Positions 7,102 through 13,028 of a DNA stretch of 13,028 bases are shown one piece after another; the first letter of the stretch is position 1; the number at the start of each line of letters is the position of its first letter. Source of the DNA: CAZMGG01 sp964565715 (GTDB lineage Bacteria; Planctomycetota; UBA1135; UBA2386); NCBI GenBank assembly GCA_964565715.1, contig CAZMGG010000148.1:1-13028 (forward strand), written 5' to 3'. Made by a program: the position numbers and the translations under genes. Under the pieces are notes generated by a model that worked only from the letters and a program-made list of their open reading frames with translations, was not told the origin of the DNA and ran no database searches.

Positions 7102-8571
7102 ATGGCCTCCTGGGACGACCTGTACACCACCGCCGCCGCCCAGGCCGGCTGCTTCACCACCGCCCAGGCCAGGGCGGCGGGCTACTCCACCCACCTCCTG
7201 CACCACCATCGCCGCCGAGGCCGCGTCCGCCGCCTGCGCCGCGGGATCTACCGGCTGGTGCACTTCCCCGCCGACGCCGACGAGGACCTGGTGGTCCTCT
7301 GGCTGTGGAGCGATCGGCAGGGCGTGTTCAGCCACCGCACGGCGCTCGCGGCGCATCGACTCGGCGACGGGCTGCCCGCCCACCACGACCTGACCCTGCC
7401 GCTGGCCGCCCGTCTGCGCCGCCTGCGCCCGCCCAAGGCGGTGCGCCTGCACTTCGCCGACCTCGCCGAGGACGAACGTTCCTGGCATGGTCCGGTGCCG
7501 ATCACCTCGCCCTCGCGCACCCTTGCCGACTGCGTCGAGGCCGAGGCACCGCCGGACCTGATCGAGGCCGCGTTGCGCGACGGCCTGCGCCGCAACCTGT
7601 TCGAGGCCACCACCGTGCGCGAAGCCGAGCGCCATCTGCGCGCCTTCGAGCAGGAGTCCCGCGGTCCGCGCGACTACGCGAGCCCCGCCGCGTTCAGGAT
7701 GGCCCTCGAGGAACGCCTGCGCACCACCGCCCGGCACGACGGCACGCCGGTCGCCCGCCTGCGCCAGCTCCTGGTGTTCGACCGCTTCCTGGCCCGCGTC
7801 TTCGCCCTGCTCGGCGGCGAGGTGGTGCTGAAGGGCGGCCTCGCCCTCGAACTGCGCGCGCAGCGGCCCCGCACGACCCGTGACGTGGACCTGCGCGTCC
7901 GCGGCTCGGCCACGAGCCTGCTGGAACGGCTCCCGCAGGCCGGCCGCATGGCGCTCGGCGACCACCTCACCTTCGCCATCGCCCCGGACGCGGCCCATCC
8001 CCGGCTGACCGCCGACGGACTGCCCTACGGCGGCCGTCGTTTCCGCGCCCGCGCCACCCTGGCGGACCGGCCGTTCGGCGATCCGTTCGCCGTCGACGTC
8101 ACGCTGGGCGAACCGCTGGTCGGCGATGTCGAGGAGGTGACCGCGCCCGACTGGCTCGGCTTCGCCGGGGTGTCGCCGCCGCGGCTGCGCCTGCTGTCGC
8201 TGGAGAGCCACATCGCCGAGAAGCTGCACGCCTTCACCCTGCCCCGCGCCCGCGCCAACACGCGCATGAAGGACCTGCCCGACCTGGCCCTGCTGGCCAC
8301 CGTCCGGACGGTGCTGGCGCGTGATCTGCGTGCTGGGATCGCGGCGACGTTCGCGGCCCGGGGCACCCATGCGGTGCCGACGGCGGTGCCCGATCCGCCG
8401 GCGGTGTGGGCGCGGCGCTACCGGCAGCTGGCGGTGGACGACGGGCTGCCCTGGCCGGACCTGGACTCGGTGCTGCAGGCGGTGCGGGCGTTCCTGGATC
8501 CGGTGCTGGCCGGCGGCGGTGGGCGGTGGGATCCGGGTGCGAGCCAATGGGGCGCGCTCACTGCGTCGTGA
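7102..8571 (+). CDS. Fused AbiEi-type antitoxin / AbiEii-type nucleotidyltransferase toxin
   Basis: 489 residues from ATG at 7102, chosen because it begins the recognisable domain directly after an operator-like palindrome; the frame stays open further upstream only across the divergent promoter and the 5' end of the opposite gene. Residues about 5-60 form the AbiEi-type winged-helix start (CFTTAQARAAGYS, then LRRGIYRL), continued by SHRTALAAHRLGDGLP (77-92) and TSPSRTLADCVEAEAP (135-150). Residues about 195-400 are an AbiEii/AbiGii nucleotidyltransferase: KGGLALELR (244-252), TTRDVDLR (258-265) with Asp261/Asp263, VDVTLG (331-336) with Asp332, ESHIAEKLHA (368-377) and RMKDLPDL (388-395). All expected catalytic motifs appear present. 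In type IV systems the two parts are normally separate adjacent genes: the toxin transfers nucleotides and the antitoxin counteracts it and represses transcription. Composition matches the neighbours. The 3' end overlaps the convergent gene by 14 bp. Confidence 0.87.
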   Translation: MASWDDLYTTAAAQAGCFTTAQARAAGYSTHLLHHHRRRGRVRRLRRGIYRLVHFPADADEDLVVLWLWSDRQGVFSHRTALAAHRLGDGLPAHHDLTLPLAARLRRLRPPKAVRLHFADLAEDERSWHGPVPITSPSRTLADCVEAEAPPDLIEAALRDGLRRNLFEATTVREAERHLRAFEQESRGPRDYASPAAFRMALEERLRTTARHDGTPVARLRQLLVFDRFLARVFALLGGEVVLKGGLALELRAQRPRTTRDVDLRVRGSATSLLERLPQAGRMALGDHLTFAIAPDAAHPRLTADGLPYGGRRFRARATLADRPFGDPFAVDVTLGEPLVGDVEEVTAPDWLGFAGVSPPRLRLLSLESHIAEKLHAFTLPRARANTRMKDLPDLALLATVRTVLARDLRAGIAATFAARGTHAVPTAVPDPPAVWARRYRQLAVDDGLPWPDLDSVLQAVRAFLDPVLAGGGGRWDPGASQWGALTAS

Positions 8572-10822
8572 AGATCACCTCCTGGCTGCCGCCGCGCCAG
8601 GTCCAGAACACCCGCACCTCGGCGCCGCGCTTCAGCGGATCCAGCGGCCAGAACACCCACATGCCGCGGGCCGACGAGCGTCGCGAGCCCCCGCCGCCGG
8701 TGTTGACCAGCACCCCCTCCACCGGCGCGCCGCCGATGCTCACCTGGCACTCGACCTTGCCGAGATCCCCGCCGTAGCCGTGCAGGGACAGCGGATAGCC
8801 CACCTGCTTCGCCTTGCCGCGGCCGTGCTCGCGCAGCAGCGCCGCCACCTCGGCGCCCATGTCGGCCACGTCGACCATCGCCGGCACCGGATCCCGATGC
8901 CGGTTGCCCGTCACGTTGACGAACGGATACTGCGCCATCGCCGCCTGGGCCTGGGCGGCGCGCCCGCGGTCGGCGTCGATCACGCAGACGTTGCCGTCCA
9001 CGAACAGGCCCAGCGTGTCGACGTTCTTGTTGAGCAACGCGTCGCGATAGCCCGGCCAGTGCAGCCAGTCGGCCATCGCCTTCTTCGGGTCCTTGTCGCC
9101 CACCGACACCAGCGCGCCCTCGGCGAACGTGCGGCCGATGTTGCTGTAGCCCGGCTTGCCCGGCTCCTGGGTGTGCTCCGCGTCGGGGCCGCGGGCCCGG
9201 CTCTGCTTGAGATAGTCGGCGTGCTGCCGGCAGTCGGTCGACAACGCCGCCGACCAGCCGGCCGCCGCGGCGCCGACCAGCGCGCGCAGGCGGTTCCACT
9301 CGGCCAGCCACTTCGGCGCGTCCTTGCTGACCGCCTCGAGCGGCGTGACCTTCTGCTGGATGGCCCGCTTGAGCGGCGAGTCGACGGTCCACAGCGCGCG
9401 CCAGCCCTCCTCCAGTTCGTCCACCGCGCGGGAGGTCGCCTGCTGGAACGACTCGCGCACGTCGTTCTCGTGGCGGGCCTTGGCCGCGGTGCGGTCCAGC
9501 TCGCGGAGCAGGATCGGATCGAGGCGCAGCAGGTAGTCGCAGAAGGCCCAGGCCTTGATGCGGCCGTCGCTGGGGAACGAGGCGGCCTTCAGCAGCGGCA
9601 GCTGGGCGGCGCGGGTGCCCGAGCGCTGCCAGGCCATCTCGACGGCGAGGTCCTTCCAGACCTCGAGGTCGGGCAGCAGGAGCTTCTGCTGCGTGCGGCT
9701 CGCCTGGGTGCCGCGCTGCTCCTCCTGGCCGACGGTGAAGACCAGATTGCGGCCGAAGAACAGACCGACCACGGCGTGACCGATGCCCTCCACCATGCCG
9801 TCGCCCGCGAGCTGGCTGTACTCCTGGGCCACCCAGCGCACCGCCAGGTCGCGGACCGTCTCGACGTTGTCGACGCCGGCCAGCCGGATGCCGTCGCGAC
9901 CGCTGCCGACCTTGTTGGCCGAGGCATTGGCGACGATGAACTCGACGCGGTCGGCGCCGACGCGGGCGGCATTGGCGCGGACGACCTTGGCCCAGGTGTC
10001 CTTCTGCTGGAAGAAGGCAAACGTGCGGGACGGGGGCTGCTGCGGCGGCCAGCCCTCGATGCCGGCGTAGGCCTCGGTGCAGAACTGCAGGGAGCGCTCG
10101 GCGCAGGCGGCGGCCTCGGCCAGCACGCTCTCCTCCCAGTCGCCATAGACGGTGAAGTTGGCGGTCTGCACGCCGATGACGGGCACGCCGCCGGTCTGCA
10201 GGACCGGATGCAGATCGCCCTTGGCCGGCTCGGCCGGGAACGGCTTCTCCAGGGCGGCGGCGACGGCGCGGTCCATCAGCCGCGAGCGGCGCAGGATCGC
10301 CACCTCATCGATGGTGCCGACGAAGCCCTCGAAGTTCTGGTGGCCGAGCGCCGCGGCAGCCTTGCCGTCGTCGGGCAGGAAGCGCAGCGCGCGGTCGAAG
10401 TGGTGGCGGGCGCGATCCTGGTTGCCGGCGGCCTGCAGGGCCTGGCCCAGCGCCCGGTGGCCCTCGCCCAGTTCCTTGGCGATGCCCTCCCACTTCTTGT
10501 GCAGCATGTTGGCCACCACCGCATTGGGCGTGTCCTGCTCGGGGTACTCGAAGTCCCGCCGCGGCTGCCAGGCGGTGCCGACCTGGTCGAAGCCCAGCGC
10601 CGCGCGGGCGGTGGCGTCGTCCTTGTCGTACTCGGCGATCACCTCCAGCCAGACCTCGCGCGCCCTCTTCGGGTAGTCGTTCTTGAAGCAGAGGGTGGCG
10701 AACGCGTCGAGCTGGTGCGCGGCGTCCTTGTGGAACGAGGCCTCGTCGGGGGCCTTCTGGGCAGACAGCGGCAGCCCGAGGGACAGGACGAGCAGCAGGC
10801 GGGGCGACAGGAGCATCGCCAC
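8558..10822 (-). CDS. Secreted TPR / degenerate peptidase_MA-like / CAP domain protein (paralog 2)
   Basis: 754 residues from GTG at 10822; ATG at 10816, two codons later, is equally plausible and neither has a clear Shine-Dalgarno. Signal peptide 1-21 (LLLVLSLGLPLSA, then Gln). TPR-like helices at about 30-160 include ARHHFDRALRFLPDDGKA. A peptidase_MA-like segment spans about 215-475, with MVEGIGHA (343-350) at the usual Glu-ligand position but ETVRDLAVRW where HExxH is expected, so it is probably catalytically dead. The CAP/SCP domain (about 505-620) is better preserved than in paralog 1: HADYL (534-538), a His at 550 followed by PGYSNIG, and WLHWPGYRDALL (586-597), with Tyr where His often precedes Arg. 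A beta-rich domain ends the protein (PLDPLKRG near 727-734). CAP proteins are extracellular and functionally diverse. The gene diverges from the one at 10879 and converges on the AbiE fusion. Confidence 0.83.
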   Translation of the reverse strand: MAMLLSPRLLLVLSLGLPLSAQKAPDEASFHKDAAHQLDAFATLCFKNDYPKRAREVWLEVIAEYDKDDATARAALGFDQVGTAWQPRRDFEYPEQDTPNAVVANMLHKKWEGIAKELGEGHRALGQALQAAGNQDRARHHFDRALRFLPDDGKAAAALGHQNFEGFVGTIDEVAILRRSRLMDRAVAAALEKPFPAEPAKGDLHPVLQTGGVPVIGVQTANFTVYGDWEESVLAEAAACAERSLQFCTEAYAGIEGWPPQQPPSRTFAFFQQKDTWAKVVRANAARVGADRVEFIVANASANKVGSGRDGIRLAGVDNVETVRDLAVRWVAQEYSQLAGDGMVEGIGHAVVGLFFGRNLVFTVGQEEQRGTQASRTQQKLLLPDLEVWKDLAVEMAWQRSGTRAAQLPLLKAASFPSDGRIKAWAFCDYLLRLDPILLRELDRTAAKARHENDVRESFQQATSRAVDELEEGWRALWTVDSPLKRAIQQKVTPLEAVSKDAPKWLAEWNRLRALVGAAAAGWSAALSTDCRQHADYLKQSRARGPDAEHTQEPGKPGYSNIGRTFAEGALVSVGDKDPKKAMADWLHWPGYRDALLNKNVDTLGLFVDGNVCVIDADRGRAAQAQAAMAQYPFVNVTGNRHRDPVPAMVDVADMGAEVAALLREHGRGKAKQVGYPLSLHGYGGDLGKVECQVSIGGAPVEGVLVNTGGGGSRRSSARGMWVFWPLDPLKRGAEVRVFWTWRGGSQEVIFTTQ

Positions 10823-10835
10823 AGCTTAGGCAGGA

Positions 10836-10850
10836 GGGCGGCTCCCGCCC
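10836..10850. promoter_or_regulatory. GC-rich palindrome in the 56-bp divergent intergenic region
   Basis: GGGCGG-CTC-CCGCCC is a perfect 6-bp inverted repeat with a 3-base centre between the divergent starts at 10822 (minus) and 10879 (plus). It is placed where a shared regulator could bind or where a leader hairpin could form. In DNA this GC-rich such a palindrome may arise by chance, and no -35/-10 pair was recognised around it. Confidence 0.3.
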
Positions 10851-10878
10851 CGCCCGGCTGCTAGTCTTGCCCGCCGAA

Positions 10879-12918
10879 GTGTTCCCGACCGCCCTGCCCC
10901 TGCTCCTCCTGCTGACCGCCCTCCTGCCCGCCCAGGAGCTGACCCTGCACAACCTGGCGCCGCTGCCGCGCGCCGAGTGGTGGTCCTGCGTGGTGCCCTT
11001 CGCCGAGGGCAGCGTCCGCGCCGCGCCGGAACGGCACGTGCCCGGTTCCGCCACGGTCTGGCAGCCGTTCGGCGCCCGCTGGCCCGACGGCTCCTGGCGG
11101 CAGGCGTTGTGCCTGTTCCGGGCCGAGGTGCCGGCCCTGGGCGAGCGCACGCTGACCCTGCAGGAAGGCCCCGGTCCGCAGCCCGAGGGCGACTTCGGCC
11201 TGCCGCCGCACACCTATGAGTTCCAGTGGCGGCACGGCGAGAAGAGCAGCCGGGCGCCGGCGCGGCTGGCCGGCATCCTCGAGGACAACGCCGCCCGCCG
11301 CGTCGTGCTGCTGCACACGCGCATCCCGGACACGCCCCTGCTGGCCGAGGTCATCGTCACCGGCTGCCGGGACCAGGAGCACGCGCAGGTCGACCTGGCG
11401 GTGTTCTGCAGCGATCCACGCACTTCGGCGATGCAGTGCGACCTCGACGAACTGGCGGTCGAATGCCGCGGCATGGCCCTGCTGCTGCGCCACCCGGGCC
11501 TGTTCGCCATGCGGCAGACGACGACGCCCGAGGGCAGCCGCGTGGTGCTCCTGCAGAAGACCACGCTCGCCGACGGCCAGGGCATCCGCCGATCCGGCGC
11601 GGTGGTGCCGCCGCTGCGCCAGGACCGCAGCCTGCGCGACCAGACCCTGCAGGCCGCGGTGGTGGCACCGCCGCTCGCGGCGACGACCTGGACGGGGAGC
11701 TCTGCCTTCGGCGCCTTCGGCCTGGTGCCCGAGCCGCCGCCCTGGCTGCAGGGCGCGCGCCTGCGCTCGGCCCTGGCCGAACGGCACCGGGCGTTCGCCG
11801 CGCGCGATCGCAGCGGCGCCGGCGATCCGTTCTGGTGCGGGCCGTTCGGACTCGAGCGCTTCGCCGGCCAGACCGGCGACCAGCAGGACTTCGGCGTGGT
11901 CAAGCTGTCGGCGGTGGCGCACTCGGGCAATCCCTCGCTGCTGCTGGAGGCCTGGGCCTCGGTGCAGCAGGAGGCCTGCCGGCCGGTCCACTTCTTCGAG
12001 GCGGACGGCAAGCCGGTGCAGGCCAGGGACCATCCCGAGTGGGTCGTGTGGTCGGGCCGCACCCACTGGCACGCCGGCGTGTCGAAGGACCGCCTGGGCA
12101 AGCCGGTGCCGGAGCCGGCCCTGCGGAGTCACGGCTGGACCGGCAAGGATCGCGAGCACTGGAGCAGCAATGCGCTGGGCGCCTTCGCGCTGCTCACCGG
12201 CAGTCATTGGGCGCGGCGCGAACTGCAGAACGAGGTGCAGCTCCATCTCGCCGGCGAGACGGTGGATCCGGGCCTGTCGACGTCGGGCAGCGGCGCCCCG
12301 CGCGGCGCCGGCCGCACCCTGCTGGCGGCCTGCTGGGCCTATCTGGCCACCGGCGACGAGGCGCTGGCGGAACGGACGCGCGCGCGGATCGACCAGGTGC
12401 TCTGGGTGCAGTGGGCGGGGCGCGAACTCGGCGAGGACCAGGTGCGGACGATGGCGGTGCAGGGCCCCGACGACCGCATGCTGGGCGGCAAGTTGAGGTA
12501 CTGGACGCCGTGGCAGGACGCCATCGCCGCGGTGGGGCTGGCCGCCGCGCACCGGGTGTTCGGCAGCGAGCGGGCCAGGGAGATGGCCGAGGCCCTGGCA
12601 ATCACGGTGGTGCGGCACGGCTGGCTGCTGACCGATCGGGAGTGTCTGCCGGCCACCGCCATCCGCTGGCAGGACGGCGCGCCGCTGTCGCCGGAGCAAC
12701 TGGCCGATCCGGCGGCGGTGCTGTGGTCGCACGGCACCGCCTTCGACCAGTGGTCGATCGGCGCGGTGACGATCGCCAGCGCGGCGGCGGAACGGCGCGG
12801 CGACGAGGCGCTGCGGGGCCGGGCCGACGAGATCCTGCGCCGGGTGCGGGCCGGGCGGCAGCGGCCCGACGACGGCTTCATGGACCGGTTGACCGAGTGG
12901 GACGCGGTGCGCTGGTAG
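10879..12918 (+). CDS. Secreted protein with PcRGLX/YetA-like N-terminal RIFT-barrel signature
   Basis: 679 residues from GTG at 10879, chosen because it begins a clean signal peptide (MFPTALPLLLLLTALLPAQ, cleavage near 18); an in-frame TTG at 10867 would add four residues. Residues about 35-100 match the RIFT-barrel pattern of exo-rhamnogalacturonan-lyase-related (PcRGLX/YetA-like) proteins: VVPFAEGSV, then a Gln-containing strand and ARWPDGSWRQALCLF (66-80), then GERTLTL. Residues about 420-650 look helical, with DREHWSSNALGAFALLTGS (424-442) and LLAACWAYLATGDEALAER (481-499), the 'D-H... LTGD' pattern of alpha/alpha-toroid carbohydrate-active enzymes. A role in polysaccharide breakdown outside the cytoplasm is a reasonable guess; no catalytic residues could be assigned. 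It diverges from paralog 2 by 56 bp and has the same extreme codon bias as its neighbours. A non-catalytic surface protein remains possible. Confidence 0.78.
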   Translation: MFPTALPLLLLLTALLPAQELTLHNLAPLPRAEWWSCVVPFAEGSVRAAPERHVPGSATVWQPFGARWPDGSWRQALCLFRAEVPALGERTLTLQEGPGPQPEGDFGLPPHTYEFQWRHGEKSSRAPARLAGILEDNAARRVVLLHTRIPDTPLLAEVIVTGCRDQEHAQVDLAVFCSDPRTSAMQCDLDELAVECRGMALLLRHPGLFAMRQTTTPEGSRVVLLQKTTLADGQGIRRSGAVVPPLRQDRSLRDQTLQAAVVAPPLAATTWTGSSAFGAFGLVPEPPPWLQGARLRSALAERHRAFAARDRSGAGDPFWCGPFGLERFAGQTGDQQDFGVVKLSAVAHSGNPSLLLEAWASVQQEACRPVHFFEADGKPVQARDHPEWVVWSGRTHWHAGVSKDRLGKPVPEPALRSHGWTGKDREHWSSNALGAFALLTGSHWARRELQNEVQLHLAGETVDPGLSTSGSGAPRGAGRTLLAACWAYLATGDEALAERTRARIDQVLWVQWAGRELGEDQVRTMAVQGPDDRMLGGKLRYWTPWQDAIAAVGLAAAHRVFGSERAREMAEALAITVVRHGWLLTDRECLPATAIRWQDGAPLSPEQLADPAAVLWSHGTAFDQWSIGAVTIASAAAERRGDEALRGRADEILRRVRAGRQRPDDGFMDRLTEWDAVRW

Positions 12919-12932
12919 GGCGGTAGCGCCCT
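12917..12932. terminator. Candidate hairpin terminator between convergent genes
   Basis: AGGGCG-GTAG-CGCCCT is a perfect 6-bp stem with a 4-base loop, overlapping the TAG stop of the plus-strand gene and 20 bases short of the stop of the minus-strand gene entering from the right. No U-run follows on either side, so intrinsic termination is uncertain, but position between two converging 3' ends fits a bidirectional terminator. Confidence 0.45.
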
Positions 12933-12951
12933 GCGCCCGCACCCGGCGTTC

Positions 12952-13028
12952 CTACCCGACGATGGTGGCGACGGTGTTGGTGAGTCGCGCCGGGAGATGG
13001 GTTGGTGCCGCCAGGGCCTGCACCCACA
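12952..13028 (-). CDS. 3' end of an unidentified gene entering from the right edge
   Basis: On the minus strand an open frame enters at the window edge and ends at TAG (12954-12952), giving 24 complete codons that read WVQALAAPTHLPARLTN and then TVATIVG. About 20 of 24 third positions are G or C, as in neighbouring genes, and the frame ends just beyond a hairpin placed between convergent genes. The overlapping plus-strand frame from ATG 12962 has less biased third positions and no context. The 'L-APT-L---L---VA-IV' tail is vaguely like the C-terminus of ribosomal protein L10, but 24 residues cannot support that name. Confidence 0.4.
   Translation of the reverse strand, partial: WVQALAAPTHLPARLTNTVATIVG

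Noticed and set aside
6766..8547. 593-codon minus-strand frame opposite the AbiE fusion
   Set aside because: It crosses the divergent promoter and has no recognisable motifs, whereas the plus strand has complete AbiEi and AbiEii blocks.
8321..10864. 847-codon open frame on the plus strand opposite paralog 2
   Set aside because: Antisense shadow of a high-GC3 gene; residues are His/Arg/Gln/Val-rich with no domain or signal, while the minus strand gives a signal peptide and CAP motifs.
10867..10878. TTG start for the PcRGLX-like gene
   Set aside because: It adds four residues with an acidic Glu before the signal peptide; GTG at 10879 gives a more typical n-region. Not fully excluded.
10861..12942. 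693-codon open frame on the minus strand opposite the PcRGLX-like gene
   Set aside because: Shadow frame; the plus-strand protein has a signal peptide and the WPDGS motif.

Overview
The window looks like a piece of a high-GC bacterial genome, probably a member of the Planctomycetota recovered by metagenome assembly. This is inferred from the run of large secreted proteins with short AQ-terminated signal peptides, the tandem CAP/degenerate-metalloprotease proteins, very high GC at third codon positions, mostly absent Shine-Dalgarno sequences, and a 100-N scaffold gap. No rRNA, tRNA, CRISPR array, insertion sequence or phage gene was seen.

Left region (1 to about 4600, minus strand, lower GC): a large secreted penicillin acylase (Ntn-hydrolase, S45 type) is followed 4 bp downstream by a secreted hypothetical protein that runs off the left edge. 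The acylase 5' end is lost in the 100-N gap (4313-4412). Beside the gap sits a 7-bp tandem repeat (4413-4475), and beyond it a near-perfect Shine-Dalgarno sequence and GTG start codon facing the acylase. This suggests, without proving, a phase-variable acylase whose repeat lies in the signal-peptide n-region.

Middle region (4710-10822, very high GC): two paralogous secreted proteins of about 760 residues (TPR-like repeats, a peptidase_MA-like segment without HExxH, a CAP-like domain and a beta-rich C-terminal domain) lie on the minus strand. Between them, on the plus strand, is a single ORF that fuses an AbiEi-type antitoxin/regulator to an AbiEii-type nucleotidyltransferase toxin. It has a clear inverted repeat just ahead of its start codon, and its 3' end overlaps the second paralog by 14 bp.

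Right region (10879-13028): a secreted protein with a PcRGLX/YetA-like N-terminal RIFT-barrel signature and a likely alpha/alpha-toroid region diverges from the second paralog. It ends at a small hairpin that faces the 3' end of a gene entering from the right edge on the minus strand.

The most notable items are the fused type IV toxin-antitoxin gene with its operator-like palindrome, and the heptanucleotide repeat at the start of the acylase gene.
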